In this document: positions 23,198-35,132 of the stretch, piece after piece | Layout: the number at the start of each line of letters is the position of its first letter | Numbering within the stretch: the stretch's first letter is position 1 | From: Adineta vaga | Lineage: Eukaryota; Rotifera | Reading direction: 5' to 3' | Assembly (NCBI GenBank): GCA_021613535.1 | Contig: CP075492.1 | Span: 15,190,001-15,254,000 of the forward strand | Length of the DNA: 64,000 bases | Position numbers and translations under genes: made by a program | Notes under the pieces: generated by a model | What the model was told of the DNA's origin: nothing | The model's input: the letters and a program-made list of their open reading frames with translations, nothing else | The model's database searches: none

Positions 23198-24729
23198 ATG
23201 TCTAGAAACCAAGTTTTCAATGAGCAAATTATTGAAAATAATCGATCGCGGAAATGGTCACGTCGACGTCGCATTACAGTCATCATCTTAATCATCATTT
23301 TAATCATTTGTGGACTCATACTTGGCCTTCTATTATATTTCGTTATTCTTCCACAGAAAGAAACGGAAACTATTCCTATAACTATCAATATAACAGAATT
23401 TTCATCATTACCAACATTCACAACAACAACAACAACAACAACAACTACAATATCGACGACAAGTTTTACGATCACAGCAGTATCTACAACTGATTTTGAG
23501 ACAACATCAGAATCATCTACGATACCATTTAGTATTGTATCGATGATCACAACAGCAATGCCCATAACTGAATATGAGACAACATCAAAAACATCTGCGA
23601 TTATTGTTCAGCATCCAGGTAAGCATTGAAATAAGATTTAGAGTACGTATGACGTTTTTCTTCTAGAAGATTTAAGTTTTTATGAGATGAACAATACTTC
23701 TACTATTCAAAATAAATTTATTCAAATATTTACATCTAGGATGGTGAATACTGGAGATTAATTCATGCACGAGTGTCGCATAGTGCATCGCTATTAACAA
23801 ATGGACATGTATTGGTTACTGGTGGTCATAACAATGGTTTTCTCAATGTTGCTGAATTATATGATCCATCACTGGGTATGTGGACATTAATTGCTCCTAT
23901 GAATGAAGGACGACAAGGCCATACATCAACTTTATTAACAAATGGAACAGTACTTGTCATAGGTGGTTCTAATCAAAAGAGTGCTGAATTATATGATCCC
24001 ATCGCAAACATTTGGACAACTACTGCTCCAATGAATTCTGCACGGCAATGGCATACAGCATCTATATTAACGGATGGAAATGTGCTAGTTACTGGCGGAC
24101 GTTTTTATACTGATTATCATAATACGGTTGAATTCTTTGATTCATCAACAGGTCTATGGACATTAACTTCACCTATGAATCATGCACGACAAGGTCATAA
24201 AGCAGTAACTATAAATAGAAAAGTATTAATCGTCGGTGGCTATGATAGTAATGGTTATTTGAATAGTGCTGAAGTTTATGATCCATCAACAAAAGTATGG
24301 ATATTAACTACAACTATGCATTATGCACGACATGGCCATACAATATCGGTACTTAATGACGGAAGAGTATTAGTTACTGGTGGAGTAGATGGTGGTTATT
24401 CAAATGGTGCTGAGATTTATGATCCATCGGCAGATACATGGACATTAACTACTAGTATGCATCATGCACGATTCGATCATGTTGCTTCATTACTACGAAA
24501 TGGAAAAGTGTTAGTAACTGGTGGATATAATAACATTCAGGCACTGGATAGTGCTGAAATATATGATCCAAGAACAGAAATATGGACTTTAACCTATAGT
24601 ATGAACTACAAACGACAGGGTCCTACAGCAACAGTTTTATCCGATGGCAAAGTACTCATATCAAGTGGATGGAGTGGTAGTGCTAATCTATATAGTGCTG
24701 AATTGTATGAACCAGAATCAGATACTTGA
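23198..24729 (+). CDS. Membrane-anchored kelch-repeat beta-propeller, frame unclear at exon junction
   Basis: Exon 1 (23198-23618) encodes MSRNQVFNEQ, a basic patch (RSRKWSRRRR), one TM helix (ITVIILIIILIICGLILGLLL) and a Thr-rich stalk containing a (ACA)n microsatellite. The second exon gives at least six kelch-type blades of about 47 residues. Each has the order ARxxHTAS.LT-NGxVLVTGG-...-AELYDPS-x-WTLT, running from about 23773 to the stop at 24729. It resembles the galactose-oxidase central-domain family but no catalytic copper ligands can be assigned. The GTAAGC donor leaves phase 1. The acceptor at 23740 gives G|GA TGG and then TGA, while the propeller reads in another frame, so about two bases appear to be missing near 23745-23765. 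The protein would be a type II surface protein with an extracellular propeller. Confidence 0.65.
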
Positions 24730-24869
24730 CATAAATCATTTTTATTTTGATAAAATTTCATGTTAACTAAATATATATATGAATAAAACTTGAGGATAGA
24801 TATGATCAAAGCTGTGCTATTCTTCACTCACACTCACACATCATTTTTATTCATTAGTAATCATAGGTA

Positions 24870-25744
24870 TTATGACATGCCATCGACTATGTAACCATTG
24901 TCGTATTTTCCAATACAAACACAAACTATACCAAATATTGTCGCAATGATATATGCTTGATTGAAACGTTGTTCATATGTATAGGTACATTCACTGGGAG
25001 AACATTGATAATAATATGAACTGAAATTAATTGTATTTATCCAATCCTCGGTAAATAATTGTGAAACAATATTCTCCACTTTCGTATCAGACGAAAAACG
25101 GCTGATAATCAATGGATCAGGTGGAATAACACTACCAACACGTGGGTCTATTGTTATATTGACTAATTCAAACGAACGCCATTGCAAAAGCATTTGAATA
25201 CATGATGCATTGTAAAAACATTGAAGTGTCGATAACAGAAGAGAATCAACTGGTAAACAACTCACAACTAAATCTGGAATTGTTTGATTTAGTTTCGCTG
25301 AATATAACAGACATCTCTGTGTATCAGTACAATAAAAACTTTGAGAACGTGTACAAGAGCTGCATTCGCCATATGAACATCCATTATCTATTATTTTTCT
25401 AGCTAAATTAGTATTTCCTTCATCAGAAGTTGTAAACTGGTAGAGTTCAATAGAAGTCCGAACCAATTGAAATATACCAAGCAAAGATACTATAAAATAT
25501 TCTTTATTTTATTCTATACCTGCTGTTGAATCTGTCTAATCAGTGTTGTTATTTGGATGTCAAATGAATTTCGTGACATAATATGTGCACTAACAAACTG
25601 CTGTTCAAGAAACACTCTTGATTCATTCATCACTGTTTCTTTCGACATTTGACATAATGTTTGAAGTAAAGTGAATACTCTAAAACCTGTTCCACGAAAA
25701 TCAAAACTGAATGATGAACCGCTGATATTGTAAAAATACAGCAA
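24870..25744 (-). CDS. Fragmentary multi-exon membrane protein of a rotifer-expanded family
   Basis: Two exons are visible: 25744-about 25520 (SSFSFDFRGTGFRVF..., ending in IRQIQQQ) and about 25484-24870. The second carries a Cys-rich ectodomain (CSYGECSSCTRSQSFYC, CLPVDSLLLSTLQCFYNASC), then SSYYYQCSPSECTYTYEQRFN and a hydrophobic segment AYIIATIFGIVCVCIG. I associate this pattern (LLxSTLxCFY..C, followed by QCxPxxCxYTY and a TM segment) with an uncharacterised family of large surface proteins in bdelloids. The protein ends soon after the TM segment and no 5' exons or signal peptide were found beyond 25744, so this is probably a truncated copy. Function is unknown. Confidence 0.45.
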
Positions 25745-27114
25745 CCAAGCAAATATCCTCTTTTCTTTTATTCAATGAAAGAAAATGATAGCTTAACGAA
25801 GAAGATCAACTCAAAATGTTATATTTCTTCTATAGACATAATCTATATACTTGACATTTATATCTTATCGAACTTAAATCGACTCAACCACACACAATAA
25901 AACATACTGTATATCTTGACTTTTTCTTGCTGAATTTTCTTGTGTCCAGTAACCATGATTTAAAAAGAAAATCTTTTACAACTGAGCTATAGGTAGAAAA
26001 TGACGAAGTATATGACTTTATCTTTGTAAACAAAACAAAAGGCAATAAAAACACGCTGTAGTTTTATTTCATTTCTTGTGGTGTAAAGATTCCCTCGTCG
26101 TCAATTATTTCCAAATGTCGTCAATGTGTCGATCATTTGGTATATGAATTGTGTGAGAAAAAGAATCATAATCAAGCAAGTGCTACATTTCATACACTCG
26201 ATAAAATATCTCTACCACAGGTTCAGCCAACAAAATAGTGTAAGCAGTATATCATCAAAATCCGTCAACGTTGCCCAAGAAAGTCAAATCAAAGTAGGCT
26301 TTATTAAAATAACGAACAGAATTATTTTTATTATTATTTGCAGACATCTTCAAAGTCATCGTCAATAGTCAACAGTGAAGAATAACTCTGAACAGTCTAC
26401 TAGGTTCTTGTAGTCATGTAGTCGCTGCTGACAAAGAACTAAGTTTTCAATGCCACCAATGTTCAGTCGATTTCAGTGTTTGTATACAATATATGCCTTT
26501 CATGGCCGAACATCATCCATCGATGATTTGAAGCATTGCTTTGCGAATCTTCCGATTTTCTAGAAAATTTCAGCTGATAAAGTGCTAAATCCTAACTCTC
26601 ACTCGGTTGATCTTTGTTTACATGTGCTTATGGTGATTAACAGTTATTCAATTATGACTAACTCTGACCTTTGAGACGTATTTCATTTTTAAAGGCTAAG
26701 CCATTTTGTGTTATTCACATTCATTACTCCATCATTATATATACATGGGAGTGAAGAGTAAAGGTAAATGCCACTCAATAAAAGGGTGGAGTACCTAAAA
26801 AGAGTAAGTATTGTCTATTGATAAATCTCTATTATACTTGCAATGAAAATAGAGGAAGTGTTCTTTATCCTTTATTTGATATCGATATAGATGAGTATTT
26901 GTGAAAAGTGACCTATGATGTGTGAAGCGATGCACATCGTCATTATTACTAACAAAGGTGACCGTAAAATGAAGAGAGAGAGAGAGAGAGAGATGTACGA
27001 AGAGGACAAAAAGAAAAGAAAAATATATAAATCTATCTGACAACTGAATGATTCTGACCTCATCATGAATATGATTAAAAAAGGGAGTGTTCATTTCTAG
27101 ATAGTTGTTAAATT
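25745..27114. other. Intergenic, microsatellite only
   Basis: About 1.4 kb with only short frames. It contains a GA microsatellite near 26973-26992. No homology to neighbouring genes was noticed. Confidence 0.4.
26973..26992. repeat. (GA)n microsatellite
   Basis: Ten or so uninterrupted GA units upstream of the pyrophosphatase gene. Confidence 0.85.
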
Positions 27115-28338
27115 TTGATTTTCTTTCTAATGTTATTCTTTAATTATCAACTAATTTTCATTTTAATCACTTTACTAACAAAATATACTTTTCCTATGGA
27201 TTATTCAAATAACGTCGTGTTTATGAATGTGTTTTCGAAACGAAATTTTCTATTGAGAAAAACTAGCATCAATCAAAATCAAGTATTCGTATTTGGTCAT
27301 ATCAATCCTGACACAGATGCGATTACAAGTGCATTAGTATTGGCAGATTATCTACTTCGTAAGAAAATTAATGCTAAAGCTTATCGTCTTGGTGCTCTCA
27401 ATACTGAAACAAAGTTGGTAATTAAAAAAGCGGGTATTCAAGCACCTGAAATGCTACCTAGTAATTTACCTGAAGGTACTCAAGTTGCTTTAGTTGATCA
27501 TAATGAAAGTAAGTGAACTGATTTATTATTGTTAATCATCAATTATTCTTTAGGTCAACAATCGATGATAAATTTGAAAAATATGAGTATAAAATATGTT
27601 ATTGATCATCATAGATTAGGCGACTTAACAACTTTAGTACCCATCTATCTTCGTTTTGAACCAGTAGGATCTACCGGAACAATATTAACAAAATTATATC
27701 GTGAAAATAAAATGCGTATTCACAAAAACATAGCAATACTTCTTGTTAGTGCTATTCTTAGTGATACACTTTCTTTTCGGTAAGAAACTATCGAAGGTCT
27801 TTTTTTTGCATCTCGATAAAAGACCGAAAAAACCAAATAATCATCTTTGTTTCTTAGATCAGCAACGACAACAAATGAGGATCGTTCGATGGTCAAATAT
27901 CTTTTACCTATAGCAAAAATCGTCAATATTACATCGTATGCAAATGAAATGTTTGCTGCTAAAAGTGATTTGACTAATTATTCAATCGAAGAAATTCTTC
28001 TTTTGGATTTTAAAACTTTTATATTCAATGATCAAATATGGGGCATAGGTGTAGCAGAAACATTCTATCCGGATTATATACTTAAGCGTAAAGATGAATT
28101 ACTTCAAGCAATGATGAATGAAAAGAGAAAAAGTCAATTAACTGGGATTCTTTTTGCCATTATTGATATTACTAAAGTACGAAATCTCATGATCATTCTG
28201 GATGAGTTAGAAAGTATGGTCGTTCAAAAAGCATTTAATGTCAATGTTGAAGATGGAATTGCTGATTTAGGTTCAAGAATCAGTCGAAAGAAAGATATTG
28301 TTCCTGCACTAGAACATTATTTCCAACTCTACAATTAG
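27115..28338 (+). CDS. ppaC: Family II manganese-dependent inorganic pyrophosphatase
   Basis: Three exons, 27115-27508, 27554-27779 and 27858-28338, with in-frame GTAAGT/TTTAG and GTAAGA/TTAG borders. The DHH-family core is complete: GHINPDTDAITSA (metal ligands), ALVDHNES, IDHHRLGD, the loop FEPVGSTGT, and SDTLSFRSATTTNEDR. The C-terminal DHHA2 domain has GVAETFYPDY and the substrate-binding SRKKDIVPAL before the end at FQLYN. It hydrolyses pyrophosphate to two phosphates with Mn2+. This family is typical of Bacillota and other bacteria and of a few archaea and protists; animals normally use the unrelated family I enzyme, so horizontal origin followed by intron gain is inferred. The longest start adds a hydrophobic leader; Met codons at 27196 or 27223 (MNVFSKRNFLLRK, mitochondrial-like) are equally possible. 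Confidence 0.9.
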
Positions 28339-28715
28339 TTTCTTTAATTCGAATTTGAAAATGTACTCGAATGGAATCGTTGATTTTCTTTTCCATTTAA
28401 TTCTCCACCAAGATGCTTTGAAAATAAAACCGATTCTAATAAATAAACGCTATGATTGAGAGATAGGAGAAATGAAATATTCGTATGTACATGACGTCCA
28501 CCGTTGCAGAATAGCATTAAAATGAAAATCGAAATAAAATGATAAACACATGATGTTATCTAGAAGAAAACAAATTCATTGCGTCAGACAGAAAAAAAGT
28601 GATGTAATTACATGTTATTTACGAAAAACTGCTGCGTTTTTTTTTACAACGTGAGTAAATATCAAATTGTCAGACGCTGTTGTTTCGAACGTTTTAGACT
28701 TTTCTATGTTAACAA
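28339..28715. other. Intergenic
   Basis: Short AT-rich spacer between two same-strand genes. No feature was recognised beyond likely polyadenylation sequence for the pyrophosphatase (AATAAA at about 28439-28444). Confidence 0.35.
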
Positions 28716-29570
28716 ATGTCTGAAACTTTCATATACACCATCGAATTACCACCTGAAATTTGGTCAAAAATCATCCTTCTCGCAAAACCATCATACAAGC
28801 AGCTGATACAATTATCCGTTGTCTCACAGACTTTTCGTCGTTTGATTTTAAATGAATGGTTCCTTAAGAAGTGTTTCTCTCGATATCCAAAACTTGAACA
28901 GGATCTCATTTTGCACATAGACTTTACTAATGTCACCAAAACTCTTATAAATCCCTTAATCAATTCAGTTCATGGTACTATTGGTCTTCATGACGCTCTT
29001 TCTGAAAATAATGAAGATATTAGCATTGAAAACAATGAATTATTTGATCGAGTATTAATACTGAATGCTGTCGAACCAACATGGCTTTTTAATGTCTTTA
29101 CGTTGAATAAAGTTGTCTCGAACTCATTTTCAATATTATTATGGTTTTTGTGTTCATCCGAAGGAAAGCTCGTTCTTCACTTCTCGCATAGATACTCTTG
29201 GTGGTGCATTCAAATAGAAATCGATGTTGAAAAGCAAATGAAAATCAAAATATTCTATGGGACGAAAACATGGACAGTTGATGCTGGTAAACGAGACAAA
29301 GACATCTGGCAACATCTGGCAATCACTCGGTTTAAAGCTTCACTTAACTTCTATGTGAACGGTCAGAAGATCAAAAAAATAGAACTGGATAAATCGACCA
29401 ACACACAATTTGATACATTTAGAATAGCTAGCTACTTTTCAAATGGCAGTGCACTAGCAGATATTGCTGTATGGAGTAGAAGACTGTTGCCAGAGATTAA
29501 ATCGATTTATCAACAAAAGACATCGATTAGACAAGCAGATTTTATTGGGGGACTACTGTCCGGTTTGTAA
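28716..29570 (+). CDS. F-box plus concanavalin A-like domain protein
   Basis: One intact frame of 284 codons. Residues about 10-52 read IELPPEIWSKIILLAKPSYKQL...VSQTFRRLILNEWFLKK, a good F-box (LPxEIW..I, hydrophobic helix pattern, then CFSRYPKL). Residues about 65-270 form a LamG/concanavalin A-like sheet: LILHIDFTN at the start, NSFSILLWFLCS, WQHLAITRFKASLNFYVNGQKIKKIEL, and GSALADIAVWSRRLLPEI, which is the usual last strand (DxxVWxRxLxxxEI). F-box lectin-like proteins in animals (the FBXO2/6 type) recognise glycans of misfolded proteins for SCF ubiquitin ligases. The fold here is a different lectin class, so a similar role is only suggested by analogy. The end (GGLLSGL) is followed by in-frame TAA. 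Confidence 0.65.
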   Translation: MSETFIYTIELPPEIWSKIILLAKPSYKQLIQLSVVSQTFRRLILNEWFLKKCFSRYPKLEQDLILHIDFTNVTKTLINPLINSVHGTIGLHDALSENNEDISIENNELFDRVLILNAVEPTWLFNVFTLNKVVSNSFSILLWFLCSSEGKLVLHFSHRYSWWCIQIEIDVEKQMKIKIFYGTKTWTVDAGKRDKDIWQHLAITRFKASLNFYVNGQKIKKIELDKSTNTQFDTFRIASYFSNGSALADIAVWSRRLLPEIKSIYQQKTSIRQADFIGGLLSGL

Positions 29571-30565
29571 AATGATTCTATACCTTGGTTGTCTTAGATC
29601 TATTTTTCACTCTGTCTCTAAATATAACTTGCATCTTTAAAATTTATTGCATTGATCCTTTCATTATTGTGATATACTGCATGTAATATCCATTTTATTG
29701 CTTAACTTAACGGAATGTCTTCATTTCTTAATCTATATCAGCGTTTTCGAGTGAAACTACTTGGAAATGGCCATCAAATGATATTTTAGGCCAAAGAATA
29801 TTTGCTACCGGCATGGTTCTAACGTCTATTGTTACGCGTGATTTCAATCATGGTAATAACTCTAGATTTTCCCATTGCTAATTTTAATGAAGATGCCTTA
29901 AATGTAATTTATGGAAATGAAATAGATCATTTGATTGTACTCAGAAAACTTTCAACAGAACGTGTTCAAATTACAATAACAACTGGTAATTTTAATATAG
30001 ATGTTGGTCTCGATCTTGATATTGCTATAGTTATTGGAATAGTACTATAAATATTTTTGTTGGTACTTGCCAGTGATTATTACTGTAGGACAAACTCTTC
30101 TTCATACATACTCTCTGATTTTATATATCCAAAATAAAAATGTCTTCTTTTTCGATGATTTAATTTTTTAGCGATATTTATGACTTGTTATATAAGTTGT
30201 GGGTGTAAATATTGACTATATTTCTAGTTATACAGTATATGGTTGTTGATACAGTAATTGAAGTAAAGAGTTAACTTTCCTGTAATAATAAATAATTAAA
30301 CTTTCTGTTTTAATTATTGTTGTTATTTAATAGATGTTTCATTGTATGCAACAGAAAGTTGAGAAAAAAATTATAAGTGCGACATCTATCGTTTCATCAT
30401 TCATGAATTATATCCCTTTATATTACTTCCGATATGGCATGAGTCACTACCGTTATGACTCAAACGACAGATAGTTGGTAATTTCGGTGGTATAACTTTT
30501 CTTGAAGCTAATTCTTTTAGAAGTTTTCAAGTGGTATGAGCAACTAAAATTATAGGTAAAAACAC
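29571..30565. other. Spacer with an unassigned short frame
   Basis: On the plus strand 29829-30050 is open and encodes FNEDALNVIYGNEIDHLIVL...TGNFNIDVGLDLDIAIVIG. It has coding-like composition but no recognised family and no start context. The rest is AT-rich. Confidence 0.3.
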
Positions 30566-33422
30566 ATGCTACGGTTAATTTGGATTGCTAGTTGTAATTC
30601 AGCTACAGATCGTTCATCGACAGTCGACATAATAGAGATACAAAAGCGGTTGCAAGATGAAATTCAGCTTCCTCTTAGTTTCGACGATACACTTGATTGT
30701 TCGGTTACACTTCGGAGTTCCTTAACAAACACAGAGAAAAACATACTGATTATGCATATTGATCTCGTTCACGATATACTTCCTGAAGTTCATCACTTAT
30801 GCCATGTGATCTGTATTTTTGTCTACTTTAACGATTTAGAAAACGATCATAGTGAACAACGAATCACATACTGCGCAAATGAATATAAAAAAGTAAGTAT
30901 ATGAGTGACCATGGTTAAGTGTTATCAATCAGATAGACAATGTATAATACGCTTACAATAGAAAGTGCAAACGTTATTTCAACAATGAAATTATTATTGT
31001 TTAGCAGTAAAGTTGAGTCTGATACTATAGTATAAATATGTTTAGTTTGCCAGAAAACCGAATAGTCTTATTTCTTTTCTTGTTCTTATTTTGTTAACTT
31101 ATTTAAATTGTTCATCACCTTGGAAGACTAGCTTTTGGAAGACGAAAATAAGAATTATCATAGTTACTCGAGAGAATCTCACTATAAAGATATGAGTTTA
31201 TTTTACACTCACAAACTAATCCTACATCTATATTCTCACAGTTTGTTTTTTTCTGACAACTTTGGTTTACTTGATCCGATAAGTTTACTTATAACACTTA
31301 TTTATAGGTTATCATTGTCAACCAAAATAATTTAGTGGAACGTCTTAAAACATTTAATCGACGTTGGCATCAAAATTCTCAAGATTCATTTTCCTTATGT
31401 ATATCACATAGTGAAGAAGTAGATCACTCGGCTACAACAATCAATGGTGGTTTTGTTTTTTCTCAATTACTATTACATAGTCTCCTTCGAATGAAACCTT
31501 TGCCACATGACCGAGAGGAGTTTTGTACTCAATGCATGAAAATTTTTCAGAAAAACTATGAGCTCGAAAAGAATGAACTCAGATTTAAAACAATGCTGGA
31601 AGAGTTACGCAAATTTCAAGAGGATATTTACACGGATGATACTGTTTTAAGATGGTATACCATGGATTCTTTTCTTTATCGAATTATTAATGAAAGTTTA
31701 CGGGCTGATGATGTAGGAATATTATTTCACAGTCGTTTTGTTATCAGAGAATTGAATGAACAACTTATTAAGCGACAGTATAAATCACCGATTCGTGTCT
31801 ATAGAGGACAACGCATCTCAAATGATGAGGCTGAATTATTAGCAAAATCGATCGGACAACTCGTTAGTATGAAATCATTTTTGTCGACTAGTCTCGATCG
31901 AGGAATAGCAGAAATGTATGCTAATGTCGAAAACCAGACTACTAGCGAAGACGTAGCTTTTGTTATATTTATTATCGATGCGACTCCAAGTGAAAATAAT
32001 AGCGAATTTCGGCCCTTCGCGAATATTACTGATATTAGCCATTTTGGGACAAAAGAAAACGAAATACTTTTTATGTTAGGCTCAGTCTTCCGTATAACAA
32101 ATGTTGAACGCGATCTTAATCATCGATGGATTGTATCAATGACTGCTTGCGATCAAGAAGATATCGAATTAAATAGACTTTTTTCTGTTTTTGGAGATGG
32201 AGCAAAGATTAATGGATTAGATGATGATACATTTCACAATTTCGGAGTATTACTCATAGGCATGGGTATGCCTTATGAAGCAGAAAAGCTTTATCGTCAC
32301 ATGTTGGACGAATATAAATTGTTTCCACCAAACGATATTGTACTTGCGAGATGTTATTATATGTTAGGTAAAGCCGCGTTTGTTGCTGAACTAGCAGAAA
32401 GTACGAATTCTTGGTGGGAAAAACCAGCAAACTCTGAACAGTCATCTGATGATTATCATCTAAGAAGCGAACAAAGTAAGAAGATTCTTAGTGGACTTCA
32501 ATGGGCCAAATCAAAATTTTTCCCCCGTTCGAGAGAAACATCTGCAGAATCTTTTTCGAATCAATTCCGTCAAGACTCCCGTTTTCACAATGCTACAAAG
32601 CGTTTTGAACAAGCATTATTCTATATCAATAAAGCTTTACCATTTGATTATTTTTTAGCTGCTAATATATATCATTCCTTTGCAAATGTCTGTCGAGCTC
32701 TACGTGATTACAAAAATGCCTTACGAAATTATGAACAAGCACTTTCACACTGTAAAACATATTTTGGAGAAGAACATCGTTTGATAGCGGAAATATACAC
32801 TGATCTCGGTCGAATGTATTATGAAAAAAAACAATTGAATCAAGCTCTTGATTATTATACACGTGGTCTCACTGTAGCACAAAAAGTTTTACCTTCTACG
32901 CATCCAGAGATGGGAGTATTTCATACTGATATCGCTGTAATTTATTCTGAATTAGGAAAAATTGAAGAAGCGCAATTTCATTTTGAATCCATTGCCAGTA
33001 TAGACTTAATCTCATGTCAAAATACAAATTCACCACTCTCATCATATTACGAAGCCTTATATATATTCTACTCACACAAAAATACCATTCATCGCACGCC
33101 GATGACTCAAGTACCAAGTACGAAGCAGAATTCTTCTCAAAGAACTGGAATTATCTTTTATCGTTGTCCATGGTGTTATAGTTATGTTTGGATTTATAAA
33201 GCATTCTTCTTTTGCAAAGGATCTCCGTGTTTTCGATGTCTAAAACAATTGTTTACATTGCGACCACCTCTGATGAATCCAAGAGTCATGCAATACATAA
33301 AGTATCTTCATCATTATAATCGGTTTATGGAAGAGAAAGATCTTGATTATTTGCTCTCACGTGAATTACGACAGCAGTATCTACAATTGTCATCTGATAA
33401 GAATTCGTCTCTATCAAAATAA
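30566..33422 (+). CDS. NAD(P)+-arginine ADP-ribosyltransferase with TPR repeats
   Basis: Exons 30566-30892 and 31308-33422, joined in phase 0 through a GTAAGT donor and TTATAG acceptor. The N-terminal domain (LRLIWIASCNS...HHLCHVICIFVYFND) is a Rossmann-like regulatory module I associate with rotifer proteins of this class. The transferase core follows with the R-S-E triad: VYRGQRIS (R), SFLSTSLDRG (STS) and TKENEILFMLGSVF (ExE, Glu-Asn-Glu). The ExE form points to arginine as the acceptor. After a linker come at least three tetratricopeptide units (FANVCRALRDYKNALRNYEQAL, LGRMYYEKKQLNQALDYYTRGL, IAVIYSELGKIEEAQFHFES). The tail has an unusual CPWC...C...CFRC cluster that could bind zinc. No signal peptide is present, so an intracellular enzyme modifying partners recruited by the TPRs is inferred. 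Confidence 0.85.
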
Positions 33423-34001
33423 CCTAGAGTTTTTATTTTCTACTTCTTCTGTACTTATTTCTTGGTAGTAGATTCTGAGTAGAAAGACGTGAAAGCTACT
33501 CAAATTCACATAAAAAATATTGACAAATTTTTTTTTCTAAAAGTAAAAGATCTTATATTCTATTATAGTCTCTACGATACCAGTTTCGCATCTCCTATAT
33601 TCAATTATCAAATGCAGCAAATTATATGAAAATGGAAAATGTTGTGATATACATCGATTTATTCTATTCAGTTAAAACAAAATATAAGTCACTATGAGTA
33701 CAATCCAATGCACTTTTTCATTTAAAAAGAATGGAATGAAGAAAAAAAATGTTTTTCTATATCGTCGACAACCGTTATTTTTCTCTTTCGGAAAACATTG
33801 CTGTATATGACGACCTATTGTTTCTTTCCGAGTGACGTTACTCACTATTTCCAGTGATTTACCAGAGAAGTATATGATGTGTGTGTTCATTATGCGACTC
33901 GTTCTCCTCTAGGTTGATAAGGACAGAAAGAAAAATAACTGTCACTATCAGAAGAAACAATTAATAGTCGTCGTAGATACATTTTTTTATTCTGAAATAT
34001 T
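33423..34001. other. Intergenic / promoter side of the first globin-like gene
   Basis: AT-rich spacer. No distinct element was identified. Confidence 0.35.
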
Positions 34002-34645
34002 ATGGGTTGTTCAAATTCAAAAACAGTTGATAGTCTAAATTCACCTGATTTAGGTATTGGAAGTCTTAAGGAAAGTTTATTTGAAAGACTTTTTAATACT
34101 GAAACAATCAAAGAATTAAGTAAAAATGCATTTGTAAGGTGAGTTACATTATAATTTTGTTTTTGTAAATTATAATTTCAATTGTATTTCATGTTCGTTT
34201 TAGCGTTCTCAATAAATATCCAGAAGCGAAGAAAATTTTCAATGTTCCGGAAACTACAAAAACTAACAGCGAATTACTTGGTACAAAAGAAGTACAAGTG
34301 GCTAGTGATAAGCTTTTAAATCACTATATTGATATTATAAAAACTACGGATAGTAATGTTGATTCAACAGTACAGAAAAAAGCTGAAGAGCTCAACAAAC
34401 TCGGCGTCAAAGCAGAATATATAAAAGTATTCTTCTTCGCCGGAAATTTTTAGGTGATAATTAAGATTGAAAATGAATTTTTTTTTCTCGTGTAGTGTTA
34501 TGGTGAGAATCTTGCTCAAAATGCTGTTAAAGATCTCGGCGACCAATTGAGTTTAACTGAAGAAAAAACTTTGAAAACAGTTACCAATGAGATTACAAAT
34601 CAACTGACAACTGAAATGGCCAAATTACCTGAATCATCATCGTAG
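34002..34645 (+). CDS. Globin-like protein 1, N-terminally acylated type
   Basis: Exons 34002-34138, 34204-34426 and 34496-34645 (169 codons). The start MGCSNSK is a textbook Gly2 myristoylation plus Cys3 palmitoylation signal, as in globin X. The body follows the globin helices: B/C region AFVSVLNKYPEAKKIF (Phe at CD1), E region VQVASDKLLNHYIDIIK, F/G region ELNKLGVKAEYIKCYGENL, H region TEEKTLKTVTNEITNQL. The introns fall in phase 2 at the end of helix B and phase 0 inside helix G, exactly the classical B12.2 and G7.0 globin positions. The residue four before GV, where the proximal His should be, is Leu; the distal E7 site appears to be Gln or Val. A membrane-tethered globin fold that may not hold heme in the usual way is inferred. 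Paralogue at 35133. Confidence 0.7.
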
Positions 34646-35132
34646 TTCGGAACATAAAATGTCTATAAAGAGATATGTTCAATATCTTGTTTATAATAAA
34701 AATCACCTTTAAACAAAATAAAAGTATATTCATTTCTCTGTTGTTACAATGTTAGGATTCCAATTATATTATATTGATTATTCTTCTCTGTTTTGCGTCT
34801 TAAATAAAAAGGGTACATTTGCATGATTCTAAAAACAATTGAAATTGTAAATGAAGAAAAATGTGTACAAACAATTCTTTCCCCGTTGTCAACCATTGCA
34901 TATTGAATCATCTTGTTTCTTTTCAAACAACGACGCTCACATTCTAAAGTGATTTATGAAAGATGTATGCCGTCTATTTACTATTACTCGGTCATTTTTT
35001 CTCGAATTTCTCTTTATGCTCTTGAAAGCAGAGAAGAGAAAAACAATCAAGAATAAGTTTTATTATTGTGAAAAAGTAGCAGTTGCATACACTGTTTGAT
35101 TGTCGTAGAGAAAAAAAGTCATATTCGTGATC
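34646..35132. other. Spacer between the tandem globin-like genes
   Basis: AT-rich; likely 3' end of copy 1 and promoter of copy 2. An AATAAA occurs at about 34717-34722. Confidence 0.35.

Noticed and set aside
23074-23565. Minus-strand frame rich in Val/Ile opposite the kelch stalk
   Set aside because: It is the antisense of the TM and Thr-rich stalk (GTT repeats from ACA repeats).
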